This document shows, piece by piece, positions 46,001 to 53,996 of a stretch of 64,000 nt of DNA (positions within the stretch are counted from its first letter, which is position 1; each line of letters begins with the position of its first letter). The notes under the pieces are model-generated. The model was not told the DNA's origin and did not search any database. It saw only the letters and a program-made list of their open reading frames with translations. Made by a program: the position numbers and the translations under genes. The DNA comes from Lepidodermella squamata (Eukaryota > Gastrotricha). The stretch lies in NCBI GenBank assembly GCA_047495785.1, contig JBLDXI010000054.1:248001-312000 (forward strand), written 5' to 3'.

Positions 46001-47135
46001 TCTGATCTTCAAGATTTGAAATATCGTTCCACGAAATGGGAAACTTGATACCGTCATGTTTCAGTTCATTTTTAAATAACTTGTACTTGGATGTTTCCTG
46101 TGCATTTTTATCTACTGGATGCAAGCAAGCCAGCATGCTCCAGATTATGCATTCATCGTCGGTGTTTTTAACATTTATAACGGCCTTTTTATCAGCAATA
46201 AACTTCGGTGTTGGAATGTAAGATCCTGTCCCTAACGGGCAGTAGCTGAAAGCACAAACACGGAGTCGCGAAATGTTTTGAAAGATCCATCCGGAGCCGC
46301 GCTGCTCGTAATTCTCAATGGCACCACCAAGTTGAGAGAAGTGTTGGTCTACAACGCTCCCTATGTCATCATATTTCCTGATAACTGGGGCAGCCTTTAC
46401 AGCGGAAGACCATTTATGTTCTGATTTACTATTGTTGTCTTTTTTCCAATTCAAATCAGCGTTAAACACGATTTTGATGTTATCATTTTGCTCTAATTTT
46501 TCTTGCACGTAGTTAACAACTGATTCCCTAGCCTTTTCGGTAAATAGATGGAAATCACTTCCTGAATTATGAGCTTCAATGTCTAACCTATAAAGGATAT
46601 TCTTGAAATGCTCGGGATTTTTCTGCTCATTAAATTCCATGTAATTGTTATCCTCAAGAGAGTTAATCCGCTCGATATAATTGTAGCCTTCGGCAATCAA
46701 CTTGTTGTACGTTGGTCCACCCCATTTGATGAATTTCAAAGTCTTAGGATTTATGACATGATTTTCTTTCTGCCCTCTGAACACCATTTCACCAGCAGCA
46801 TTCAAGAAATAGCCATCTTTACGCAGCCTCTGATAGTCCTGGCTGCCCCTTTTTATCTTGCTCACACCTCGTTTCATAAGCTGATTATTCGCATCGTCAT
46901 AGAAAAACTCCTTTTCAAGTTTTTTGAAGTTGGACGAACCGATAGAAATATATTTGTTTGTGATAGGATTTAATACTGTTTTCCGTTGGGTTCTCTCGTA
47001 AGGCATCCCACCCTTCGTCCAACGGTTATCTTTTAATTCAAAACCCTTCCTCAATAGCGCATTGTATGCTCGGCCACCAACCTTAATACGACGACCGTTA
47101 GGTCCCATTACATTGGTTTCACTGTTGTCGGTCAT
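43092..47135 (-). CDS. polB: protein-primed family B DNA polymerase
   Basis: 1347 residues, as large as expected for Polinton polymerases. N-terminal residues 1-150 hold three short repeats of the form NPxTxRxIxxGGxxYxxL seen in large DNA-virus proteins. A C2H2-like finger (CLQCLTGF...H..C) precedes the exonuclease domain, whose first motif is FYCDAETT (about residue 501). At 582-627 is an endonuclease-VII-like zinc unit (CHVC, DHDHLTGRFRG, HNACN), followed by FHNLSGYDSHLI (Exo II). Polymerase motif A is DANALYSFAM (about 915), motif B NNVIFGKTCEN (about 1078) and motif C TDTDS (about 1181). All catalytic aspartates are present. It replicates the element from protein-primed ends. The start is flanked by TATA-like sequence (TATAATATATACAATC) and diverges from the gene at 47228. 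Confidence 0.95.
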   Translation of the reverse strand: MTDNSETNVMGPNGRRIKVGGRAYNALLRKGFELKDNRWTKGGMPYERTQRKTVLNPITNKYISIGSSNFKKLEKEFFYDDANNQLMKRGVSKIKRGSQDYQRLRKDGYFLNAAGEMVFRGQKENHVINPKTLKFIKWGGPTYNKLIAEGYNYIERINSLEDNNYMEFNEQKNPEHFKNILYRLDIEAHNSGSDFHLFTEKARESVVNYVQEKLEQNDNIKIVFNADLNWKKDNNSKSEHKWSSAVKAAPVIRKYDDIGSVVDQHFSQLGGAIENYEQRGSGWIFQNISRLRVCAFSYCPLGTGSYIPTPKFIADKKAVINVKNTDDECIIWSMLACLHPVDKNAQETSKYKLFKNELKHDGIKFPISWNDISNLEDQNRIKINVIEYKEKDGCHRFISYYASKKPYAQEVNLLRTTLRDGAKVIAHFSWIKNLSRLLPSSDQHKKHWCLQCLTGFDSEIKLKEHNCIVNGNVIVKFPPKGSRVIFKNYYKQLEVPFVFYCDAETTLTNSDVQKGRSLIYQKHVANSFGCLLASKVPEIRSKYWQFEGANCAEQFLRFLIKKQYSLRKFIQETNKDMVLSQPEQQSYDNAQHCHVCRSALGDDKVRDHDHLTGRFRGAAHNACNLNLNLKHSFIPVVFHNLSGYDSHLIMQAAGKVVNEINGEKIANFKKEDKKKRPNLLTIDVIANSSEKYSSFSIGKLRFIDSFQFMSESLDQIVSNLKKSGKRFAHFDEQLSKFTTEQRSLLLRKGVYPYDYIDSLDKLNETQLPNKSHFSNRLNSCSLDDNKIEITSISDEDYEHAQTVWSKLNCKTLKDYHDLYLKTDVLLLADCFDSFRDTCISYYDLDPAHYLGAPGLSWDAMLKYTRVELDLFDNKEMLEFVEKGIRGGIAVIPGRYAKANNEGMTDYDANAPKSFIMYWDANALYSFAMTQWLPQKDFEWIGPEAITKDFVKSLGAKDEFGYMLEVDIDYPARLHDSHNDYPFCPEHILCEPSPHMQDLHKQLGLNRPAKVKKLTQNLNDKKHYVMHYRALQQALDNGLVLKKVHRALKFKQSNWAEPYIAFNTRKRKEASNEFEKGFFKLMNNVIFGKTCENVRNRIDLKLVTCPKKLQKLVNKPTFKDAKKISDELFSVEMAKTEIFYDRPIIVGAAILDLSKVHMYDFHYNVIKRKYGDKAKLLFTDTDSLCYHITTEDVYTDMKPIENLFDFSDYPKDHFLFSTVNCKTNGVFKDEAKGRVIREFAGARSKVYAILYSEKDEIKKAKGVKRQGVKSKLTFDHYRDCVKNKKVVNINFNQIRSFSHNLVTMQSSKIALCPYDDKRWVSDDGINTFAHGHFMIDFMQLMRSSDSLF

Positions 47136-47227
47136 GATTGTATATATTATACTAAGAAAATAATCTTTAAGTAATTTTCCGCAATTGAAGAAAATCTTAT
47201 ATAGTTTTTTTCTGATGATAATATATA

Positions 47228-47527
47228 ATGACTACAAACACGATTAAGCAAAGAGGTCGCCCGAAGAAATATCTGACTGAAGAAGAACGCGAGACAGGCT
47301 ATCGTGATCAGCATCGTATAGCTTGCAAAAACTACTGGAAGAAAACTATGGAAGTTGTTAGAGCAAGTCGTGGACAGGGAAAATGTCATGAAGTAACTTC
47401 ACAAATGGAAGGAGCGATCACAAGTGACAGAATGTGTGAGCCTAAGCCTGAAAACCTTACGACGAAGGATATAGAGGAAATTATAAATCAAATGTTGGCA
47501 ACAAAACTGCAAAAATTGCTCTCATAG
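47228..47527 (+). CDS. small AT-hook-like basic protein
   Basis: 99 residues beginning MTTNTIKQRGRPKKYLTEEE. RGRPKKY is an AT-hook core, which binds the minor groove of AT-rich DNA. A helical C terminus (TTKDIEEIINQMLATKLQKLL) could dimerise. The ATG follows ATATATA directly and the gene diverges from the polymerase gene 92 bp away. Its role as an element-encoded DNA-binding or packaging factor is inference. Similar N termini occur in other large DNA-virus small proteins. Confidence 0.65.
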   Translation: MTTNTIKQRGRPKKYLTEEERETGYRDQHRIACKNYWKKTMEVVRASRGQGKCHEVTSQMEGAITSDRMCEPKPENLTTKDIEEIINQMLATKLQKLLS

Positions 47528-47552
47528 GCTTCACTGTGCGGTCATGATTGAA

Positions 47553-48974
47553 CTAATCCAACAAGTTATCAGCGGGCTCCCAAGTCGGCTTATCATATCC
47601 TGCCCATTTGACGTAAACCATTTCTTTACCTTTAACTTTCTTCCTTCTCAAAATCTTTTCAACCCGGTAAAGGTTTTCTTGCTGTTGGGAAGATTTCTGC
47701 AATTCCTGTTCGTAAAAGCTACCTACTACTGGTTCACCATCTAGAGCCTCGATTTTATAGGTTCTAGGAATGGTTTCGTTAACCTTGACGACTTTAAGAA
47801 GCTCTTCACTCCATGAAGGGTGGAAACCTTTTTCAAAGGTCTCTTTCAGTCGGCTGATCCTCACAATGTCACCAAGAGCGAACTTGGGCTTACGTAACTT
47901 TTTTTCATCTGATTCCGCGTACAAATTGTTGTGAACGATGTCTCTATTCTTTGGATCTATCGCCTGAGTTGGCGTCATTCGAATCGATCTGTGCTTAGTA
48001 AGGTTGTACTCTCGAACTAGGTCATCTAATATTGCAACCCAATTACGTGAGTTGTTAAGTGTAAAGCGTTTCCACATTCTAGTTTTAAGAGTCCTGTTAA
48101 ACCTCTCGATCATAGGGTTATGAAAATTTTCATAGGTCGAGTACCGATTCACCTTATTTGCTTTCAACCATTTAGTGAAGATTGAATTATAAAATTCACT
48201 ACCCTCATCGACCCAAATATTTTTAGGCTTTCGTCGGCTTGTCTTAATAACTGATGAGAAGGCATCGAAAACACTTTTTGCGTCTTTTGATTTCAGTGGG
48301 ACGGCCCATGCATATCTGCTGAAGCAGCATATCACGGTCAAAATGTACTTATAGCCATTATTGTCATCGGTCAAGTCGTTCATGAAGACAATGTCCATGC
48401 CCCATGTGTCGTCAACGTTATGCACATAAACGCGACGTCTTGGAAACCGCTTTCTTGCGGGTTTATGAAGCTCCTCAGCTAATGTTTCAAACTTCATTTT
48501 GCTAACTGTTTCTGATCGCGGCGGCTCTTGTTTTGTCTTTCGCTTCGGAATTTGTTGCGAGTAGCTAACAGGTCTCCTATCTCGAAGAGCCATGCCTTTC
48601 CCTTGCAGATGGTCAGCGATTCCACCTTCAACGAACGTTTTGTAGACAAATGCTGCCATAGCCCTCTCATAACCACTTTTCGATCGATCACTAGCAATCC
48701 TGAGTGCCTTGTCTGCAAGAATTCTATCGCTAACGGTGCGTCGCTCTCTGTCTTTGTAAAAGTGATAAGCAGCGTCATGTTCTCTGGCTGCCTCGTCCAA
48801 CTCATTTATACCTCTGTAGCCCTGGCTCATTCTTTGAACAAAATGTGTTCCTGGGCCAGCGTAGCTATATGACTGCTTATTGTTATAAGACCCTCCAGGA
48901 ACGGTTTCTCCTTGAACGGGATAACTCGGTAAATGGAATTCCACCGGCAAATTGTTAATTATTCTGTCAAACAT
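47553..48974 (-). CDS. PLA2-like / integrase / chromodomain fusion protein
   Basis: 473 residues in three parts. Residues 38-70 hold YAGPG (calcium loop) and HDAAY (catalytic His-Asp pair), the signature of parvovirus-VP1-type phospholipase A2. Residues about 160-345 form a retroviral-type integrase core (LAEELHKPARKRFPRRRV lead-in; D194 in WGMDIV, D256 in WVDEGSEFY, E290 in MIERFNRT). Residues 435-473 are a chromodomain (YRVEKILRRK, YVKWAGY, TWEP). D256 and E290 are separated by 33 residues instead of the classical 35. The usual N-terminal HHCC finger is not seen. PLA2 domains help virions breach membranes, so fusion to the integrase is odd. Either a stop was lost or the parts are separated by proteolysis. 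Its first 42 bases overlap the ATPase gene head to head. Confidence 0.88.
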   Translation of the reverse strand: MFDRIINNLPVEFHLPSYPVQGETVPGGSYNNKQSYSYAGPGTHFVQRMSQGYRGINELDEAAREHDAAYHFYKDRERRTVSDRILADKALRIASDRSKSGYERAMAAFVYKTFVEGGIADHLQGKGMALRDRRPVSYSQQIPKRKTKQEPPRSETVSKMKFETLAEELHKPARKRFPRRRVYVHNVDDTWGMDIVFMNDLTDDNNGYKYILTVICCFSRYAWAVPLKSKDAKSVFDAFSSVIKTSRRKPKNIWVDEGSEFYNSIFTKWLKANKVNRYSTYENFHNPMIERFNRTLKTRMWKRFTLNNSRNWVAILDDLVREYNLTKHRSIRMTPTQAIDPKNRDIVHNNLYAESDEKKLRKPKFALGDIVRISRLKETFEKGFHPSWSEELLKVVKVNETIPRTYKIEALDGEPVVGSFYEQELQKSSQQQENLYRVEKILRRKKVKGKEMVYVKWAGYDKPTWEPADNLLD

Positions 48975-49703
48975 TATTCATTAGGACTTGAAATTCTAAA
49001 TAAAGAGCAAATGATCAATTGGGACAGCATCGTTCAATCACAACGACAGGAGTACAAAAATGGATCTCCCTTTTTCCCTCAGCATCCTTCTCGATGTCTT
49101 ATTATTGGACCGTCCGGGACCGGAAAGACTTCAGATCTGCTGACAATACTGCATAACTCCTTTTTTCACAAGATCTACTTATATAGTAAAACTCTTGATG
49201 AGGACAAGTACGAGTACCTGATTAAGCTTCAGAAACAGAAGGAAGACATTCTTTCCAAGCAAGGAATTTCAGTAAACCTTGTTCACTCTTCCAATGACAT
49301 TTCTGAAGTCATGCCTCTTGAAGGCCTAGATAAAAGTTACCAGCATGCTTATATATTCGACGATATTTGTATGGAGCAAAAGAGGCTGCAAGAAACACAT
49401 ATCGGTGCAATGTGGATAAGATGCCGTAAGTACAACGCGTCAGCCTTTTATCTTTCGCAGTCATATTTTAAGATCCCAAAGGCAATTAGGGATAATGCCG
49501 ATTTTGTTGTGCTGAAGAAGCTGGCTGACAACAGGGAGCTGAGCATAATTCATCGAATATACGCCCCCTCAATTAAGACAACTGAATTTTTTGCCAAGTA
49601 CAATGAAGCCGTTAGCCTTCCTCATGGTTCGTTTATCATTGACAGTCAAAGCAAGCCACAGTGTCTACGACTTAGAGCTAATTACGCTTCAATCTTCGCC
49701 TAA
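48933..49703 (+). CDS. FtsK/HerA-type DNA-packaging ATPase
   Basis: 256 residues. Walker A is GPSGTGKT (59-66) and Walker B is YIFDDI (140-145), followed by a sensor-like SAFYLSQSYF segment, as in the A32-like packaging ATPases of Polintons and adintoviruses. It would pump the genome into the capsid. The ATG at 48933 lies inside the divergent integrase frame. A later in-frame Met (MINWDSI, residue 27) is an alternative start that would almost remove the overlap. Confidence 0.9.
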   Translation: MEFHRQIVNYSVKHYSLGLEILNKEQMINWDSIVQSQRQEYKNGSPFFPQHPSRCLIIGPSGTGKTSDLLTILHNSFFHKIYLYSKTLDEDKYEYLIKLQKQKEDILSKQGISVNLVHSSNDISEVMPLEGLDKSYQHAYIFDDICMEQKRLQETHIGAMWIRCRKYNASAFYLSQSYFKIPKAIRDNADFVVLKKLADNRELSIIHRIYAPSIKTTEFFAKYNEAVSLPHGSFIIDSQSKPQCLRLRANYASIFA

Positions 49704-49903
49704 TCATTTTTAACTTTTAAAAATTAGTTTAAATTATCTATCAAACAGTTTGAATTATCTTGGCTTTACTGATTACCTCCAGTATAAGATGAGTTCAACT
49801 GAGCGTTCAATAGGCGATCATTAGGCGTTCAAGAAGCGATCATGTGGCTAACGAGGAGCGACCGCTGGGCGAAAAAGGAGCGATTTATTCTAGCCAGAGT
49901 GAT

Positions 49904-50947
49904 ATGCCGCTACGCGAATTAACAACTGATGAACAAATTCGAATTCTTGAAGATTTAGATAAGCAGGAGAAGATGTACGACCGACACTTGGCCATGGTTA
50001 AAGGTGATGTATATGCTTTAAAGTATAAGCATAGTGTAAATGTTGAACCCGATCCCCTTACAGCTTTGCATGAGACTTACAGGCAGATGCCAACTGTAGA
50101 GGCAATAAGATCCGTTGCCAAGGAGCTCAAACAAACAGCAAAGAGAAGCTTACCAACAGCTAATCACCCGCATCACCTAGAAGCGGTATTACCAAAGGCG
50201 GAACCGACAACTGAAGAGGCGAAGGAATCAGTGGAGGACATAGTTTTGAAGAGACATAACTTCCCCACAGCTAAAGAAATTGAAGAGGCTGGGGCTGACC
50301 CCGCGCATATTATTGTATCTCTTTCGCACTATAATAAAAATGTGTTGGGCTCCCAACTAGCTCAGCTCACTAAAAAAGGATACAAAGACTCTCCACAGTA
50401 TCAATCGATTCAAAATGATATACAGATTTTGAAAAACTTCAAGAACTCGTTGCTTGAGACATTTGAGAATCAAAGGGTGCTACTTGAGAAAACTGGTACA
50501 GGTATATCCAACAATTATTTGAAGATTGGTAGGTTTTACGCCAGAAAAGACGACATAAAGCGAGGGGTTTTAAGGATTCGCAAGAAGAATAAAGGCAAAG
50601 TGCAAGGTTTAGCCGATATAGACATAAGTGATGGTGTCAAACAATTGCTCTTGAAAAGGTACAATCCGAAGGTGAACTTTTCCAAGCAAGACTATGATCA
50701 ATACCAAAAAATTTGTGAACTGACTGGATATCGACCAAAACCCCATTCTAAAATCTGGAACAGAATTTACGTGACTGATGTTGTTGATGCCCAAAAGAGG
50801 CTCGTAAACGCGATTGGTGAAATCAGAGCGGGAAACAATAACGCTGAAATATATAACGAAGTTGTTAGTATTGCAGATTTTCTTTTGAAGAACAATAGAT
50901 TGACCAAAGCTGAATACGAAAATCTAATAACAATGGTAAATGGGTGA
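49904..50947 (+). CDS. Polinton conserved protein of unknown role
   Basis: The frame is open from 49844 with GTG, but the first ATG is 49904 (MPLRELTTDEQIRILEDLDK), giving 347 residues. It is charged and mostly helical, with coiled segments (LSHYNKNVLGSQLAQLTKKG) and a basic C-terminal region (VLRIRKKNKGKVQG, TGYRPKPHSKIWNRI). No enzyme motif is seen. Its place between ATPase and penton suggests a structural or assembly role. The stop overlaps the next ATG (ATGGGTGA). Confidence 0.75.
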   Translation: MPLRELTTDEQIRILEDLDKQEKMYDRHLAMVKGDVYALKYKHSVNVEPDPLTALHETYRQMPTVEAIRSVAKELKQTAKRSLPTANHPHHLEAVLPKAEPTTEEAKESVEDIVLKRHNFPTAKEIEEAGADPAHIIVSLSHYNKNVLGSQLAQLTKKGYKDSPQYQSIQNDIQILKNFKNSLLETFENQRVLLEKTGTGISNNYLKIGRFYARKDDIKRGVLRIRKKNKGKVQGLADIDISDGVKQLLLKRYNPKVNFSKQDYDQYQKICELTGYRPKPHSKIWNRIYVTDVVDAQKRLVNAIGEIRAGNNNAEIYNEVVSIADFLLKNNRLTKAEYENLITMVNG

Positions 50948-51680
50948 TCCAATATTTCTGCCTTTGGAATATTACTGCAATAACAGATCGGACGCCAGCA
51001 ACGTCATCGATCGTTACCTAAATGATAAGATCGATTTCACAAAGCGCAGCATCGCCGTTTCATATATTCACTTTTACGATGTTTTTTATAATGTATCACA
51101 GGCTTCAGGTAATAGTAAGCTCAGATATAAAGATCCAGAAGATGCGACTTTTGAAATACGATTTCCTGATGGAACCTTCACTTTTCGTGATTATAACAAT
51201 TATATTCACTTTGTTATGAAAGGAAACGGCCATTTCAAGACCATCGATGGCTCAGAAGTTTACGGCATAAGCTTATCTGTCAATACTGTTCTGAATAAAC
51301 TGAGCTTTCGAATTCAACCAGGTTACGCTCTTCTGATCGAGCATGATGCTACGTCTGAATTTCTAGGTGTAGACAAAGGCGAATTCCGAGCAGATTTTAA
51401 TGGGCAACATATTCCTAACATCACGATGTCAAATGACTCAATGTTTGTTCACTGTAACGTCGTCAATAATAGCCTAGTCCCGGAGGTTAGTGATGTCATC
51501 TTCACCTGTCCGATTAACAAAAATTTCGGTCAACACGTTAACATTGTTCCAAATGAGAAACGTTACTTGTCCTGTACGAATGCTAATACACAAAACATAA
51601 AAATAACGCTCACCACCCAGGCTGGTGCAACACTGGAGATGACTGAAAGAAAATGGGGTATTGGTCTAGATATTCGCTAG
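50940..51680 (+). CDS. minor capsid (penton-like) protein
   Basis: 246 residues, beta-rich, with the Polinton minor-capsid pattern: FEIRFPDGTFTFRDYNNYI near 80, alternating strands (GYALLIEH, FLGVDKGEF), MSNDSMFVHCNVVNNS and a C-terminal IKITLTTQAGATLEM. This matches the single jelly-roll penton family that forms capsid vertices. The ATG overlaps the upstream stop by 8 bp. No lesion. Confidence 0.8.
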   Translation: MGDPIFLPLEYYCNNRSDASNVIDRYLNDKIDFTKRSIAVSYIHFYDVFYNVSQASGNSKLRYKDPEDATFEIRFPDGTFTFRDYNNYIHFVMKGNGHFKTIDGSEVYGISLSVNTVLNKLSFRIQPGYALLIEHDATSEFLGVDKGEFRADFNGQHIPNITMSNDSMFVHCNVVNNSLVPEVSDVIFTCPINKNFGQHVNIVPNEKRYLSCTNANTQNIKITLTTQAGATLEMTERKWGIGLDIR

Positions 51681-51703
51681 CTTTTTCTAGTTACTTTGTT
51701 ATA

Positions 51704-52003
51704 ATGAAAAATCGCAGAACTAAAGCATATGTCGTAGGACGCGGTTACGTAGACATCGCAAGAAATATGCTCGACAAATTGACTGGTGTCTTACCGGTTC
51801 AGACTTTAGCCAAATCAGCTCTTTCAAAGGCAGCGGAAGTTGCCGGTGACAAAATAGGTGCATATGCCGCAAATAAACTTGCAGACAAAGTTATGCCGGC
51901 AAAGCCAGCTGAGCGCTCTATTCAGGCTATTGAGGAGCTTGAGAAGAAAATCAAAAGAGACATCGATAATTACACCGGAACAGGCTTTAAGCTGATACGC
52001 TAA
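51704..52003 (+). CDS. small virion-associated protein candidate
   Basis: The ATG at 51704 (after TTATA) is preferred to 51653, since it removes most of the overlap with the penton gene. 99 residues: basic start (MKNRRTKAYVVGRGYVDI), an Ala-rich amphipathic middle (SALSKAAEVAGDKIGAYAAN), a charged helix and the end TGTGFKLIR. Its location between penton and major capsid is that of small cement/core proteins in Polintons. Function is inferred from position only. Confidence 0.65.
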   Translation: MKNRRTKAYVVGRGYVDIARNMLDKLTGVLPVQTLAKSALSKAAEVAGDKIGAYAANKLADKVMPAKPAERSIQAIEELEKKIKRDIDNYTGTGFKLIR

Positions 52004-52022
52004 ATATCTAATGCATATATAA

Positions 52023-53396
52023 ATGCTTCAATCCGAAATAGTGAACTGTCTCTTTGAGAGCCCGACCATAGATGATCGGCAGTTCGAAAGGAAAAGCTGG
52101 GCCGAGGTTTGTGCAACAAGCTTTATACAGGATCAGCCCTCTCAGCCTTCTCGCCTTATCTTTTCTACATATAACTTGCGTGAGTTGTTTATATTGCCGA
52201 GGGAAGCCTATATCCAGTTGACTGTTGAGTTCCGACGAAACGATAGTCAGGCTTTCAAAGCAACCGACAAGTACGCAATTAGGAACCATGTTATATCCAT
52301 GTTTGAAACAGTTGAAGTGCAAGTAGGTGATAATGATAACCAGGTAGAGCAAACACGTTATAACGAACACTGGAGCTCGTTGCTGGGCGTTATTCACTGG
52401 TCTGATGACTATGCGCGAAGTCTTGGGGAAGAATCACTTTTCGCCAGAGACTACCCAGCCCATGTCAATTATGATATGACTCCTGAAGTTACAGCAGAAA
52501 GTTTCGACCCTGCGAAGAACAGCTGCAACGAGGGACTACTCTTGAGATCTTTGTATGTTAAGGATCATAAGATGGTTGTCACACTTTACTTAAGGGACAT
52601 TCCTTTCTTCCAAAATTATTTTGGGATGTGGACCAAGGCGAGATTTCGTGTGATATTAACACCAAATTACACCAAACCCATAGTCGCAGCCATAGGGAAA
52701 AACGATGATTTGCCGGAAGGGATGCATTTCCAAATTTCGTCAGCTTATATGTTTATTCCGGAAGTCACATTGATGCCTGAAACTAGAGCACGCATTTTGA
52801 AAGCCTTCAATACGGGTCTCACGAAACTTTACAAATGGCAATCGCTAGAATGCTTTCAGAGCCCCCAGTTTGCTGTGAATAGTTCATCGGTACAATGGAC
52901 AATCACATCTGAGATGAAAAAACCAAGCTGGCTGTATATTGTATTCTTGCAAGACTTCTCAGACGCAGAGTATCAAACAAAACTGACACAAATTTACACT
53001 CAGTGGAATATATTCAGCTACTCTCTCATGATAAACAATAAGGAGGCGTTTGCCGAGGCCAACATGAACTTTTCCCGCTTCAACGCTCACCGGCTCTATA
53101 ACTATATTAAGGAAAACATGAACCATTTCAATGATCGTGAAAGCACGAACACTGGTAGTCAGCTTAGTTACCTTGATTTTTGTCGATTTTACCGTTTCCT
53201 GGCATTCAATCTGGAAAGTGTAGATGCCGGTGCTATATATAATTCACGCGGTGACCAAAGCGTGAGCGTCACATTCAAAGCTAGAATCAGCCCTGTCGAT
53301 AAGCCATTAGTTATGTTTTGTTTTATTTTTAGAGAAAAAGAAATAGGCTTCAACTACAAAGACGACAAGCTCGAGATAAGCCTTAACATGCTCTGA
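52023..53396 (+). CDS. major capsid protein, double jelly-roll
   Basis: 457 residues, close to the usual Polinton major-capsid length. Landmarks are an N-terminal ESPTIDDRQFERKSW, a first barrel with LFILPREAYIQLTVEFR, the inter-barrel region (RDIPFFQNYFGMWTKARFRV) and a second barrel with EVTLMPETRARIL and KPSWLYIVFLQD. It forms hexon-like capsomers. The ATG directly follows CATATATAA. No internal stop. Confidence 0.88.
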   Translation: MLQSEIVNCLFESPTIDDRQFERKSWAEVCATSFIQDQPSQPSRLIFSTYNLRELFILPREAYIQLTVEFRRNDSQAFKATDKYAIRNHVISMFETVEVQVGDNDNQVEQTRYNEHWSSLLGVIHWSDDYARSLGEESLFARDYPAHVNYDMTPEVTAESFDPAKNSCNEGLLLRSLYVKDHKMVVTLYLRDIPFFQNYFGMWTKARFRVILTPNYTKPIVAAIGKNDDLPEGMHFQISSAYMFIPEVTLMPETRARILKAFNTGLTKLYKWQSLECFQSPQFAVNSSSVQWTITSEMKKPSWLYIVFLQDFSDAEYQTKLTQIYTQWNIFSYSLMINNKEAFAEANMNFSRFNAHRLYNYIKENMNHFNDRESTNTGSQLSYLDFCRFYRFLAFNLESVDAGAIYNSRGDQSVSVTFKARISPVDKPLVMFCFIFREKEIGFNYKDDKLEISLNML

Positions 53397-53417
53397 ATTT
53401 TCTAACTTAGAATAATA

Positions 53418-53996
53418 ATGACTAAATACATTCCATTCGACATTAAACTAACAGAGACACAGAGAAGAGCATTTCAAAAACCAGGCCAAGTTGTATTGCG
53501 TTTCACAATTGATCAGCTTCTTGCAGATCCAAATGGTTCCAAGTTGTTGTTGACGCAAAGGCAGATAGATAAAGTAATGAAGAGCAAACAAAGGATGAAA
53601 GGGCTTGATATTAAACTGAGCAAAACTCAGCTCCGGAAGAATCAGTCTGGCGGGTTCCTGTTACCAGCGCTTGCCGCAGCTTCCAAATTTATAGCACCTG
53701 TAGCTGTTGCAGCGCTGAGCGGCCTTGCCAGTTCCCTCGCCAGTACAGCAGCTGACAAGATCGTAGGCAAAGGCGTGTCGCTGACAATACCAAAAGAGGA
53801 TTTAAATGAACTGCAAAAGGCGGTTTCGCTTCTGGAATCCCGACAAATTGTGCCTGCTGGCAGTAGTAAGGCAATTAAAAGCCATATAGAGCAACAGGGT
53901 GGAGCTTTTATCTTGCCGCTTGTATCAAGCTTACTGGGTGCATTCCTTCCGACCTTATTCGGAAAAGGGGTTTATATGCCGTGGGAAAAAAACTGA
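53418..53996 (+). CDS. Gly-Gly-processed membrane-active protein candidate
   Basis: 192 residues. GG pairs at 78-79 (QSGGF) and 161-162 (QQGGAF) resemble adenovirus-protease cleavage sites, and each is followed by a hydrophobic amphipathic segment (FLLPALAAASKFIAPVAVAA and FILPLVSSLLGAFLPTLF). Cleavage by the protease encoded next door would release lytic or melittin-like peptides, as proposed for adintoviruses and comparable in role to adenovirus pVI. That is inference. The frame ends at 53994 in TGA, directly after an A_AAA_AAC heptamer (53987-53993) that could shift ribosomes into the protease frame. Confidence 0.75.
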   Translation: MTKYIPFDIKLTETQRRAFQKPGQVVLRFTIDQLLADPNGSKLLLTQRQIDKVMKSKQRMKGLDIKLSKTQLRKNQSGGFLLPALAAASKFIAPVAVAALSGLASSLASTAADKIVGKGVSLTIPKEDLNELQKAVSLLESRQIVPAGSSKAIKSHIEQQGGAFILPLVSSLLGAFLPTLFGKGVYMPWEKN

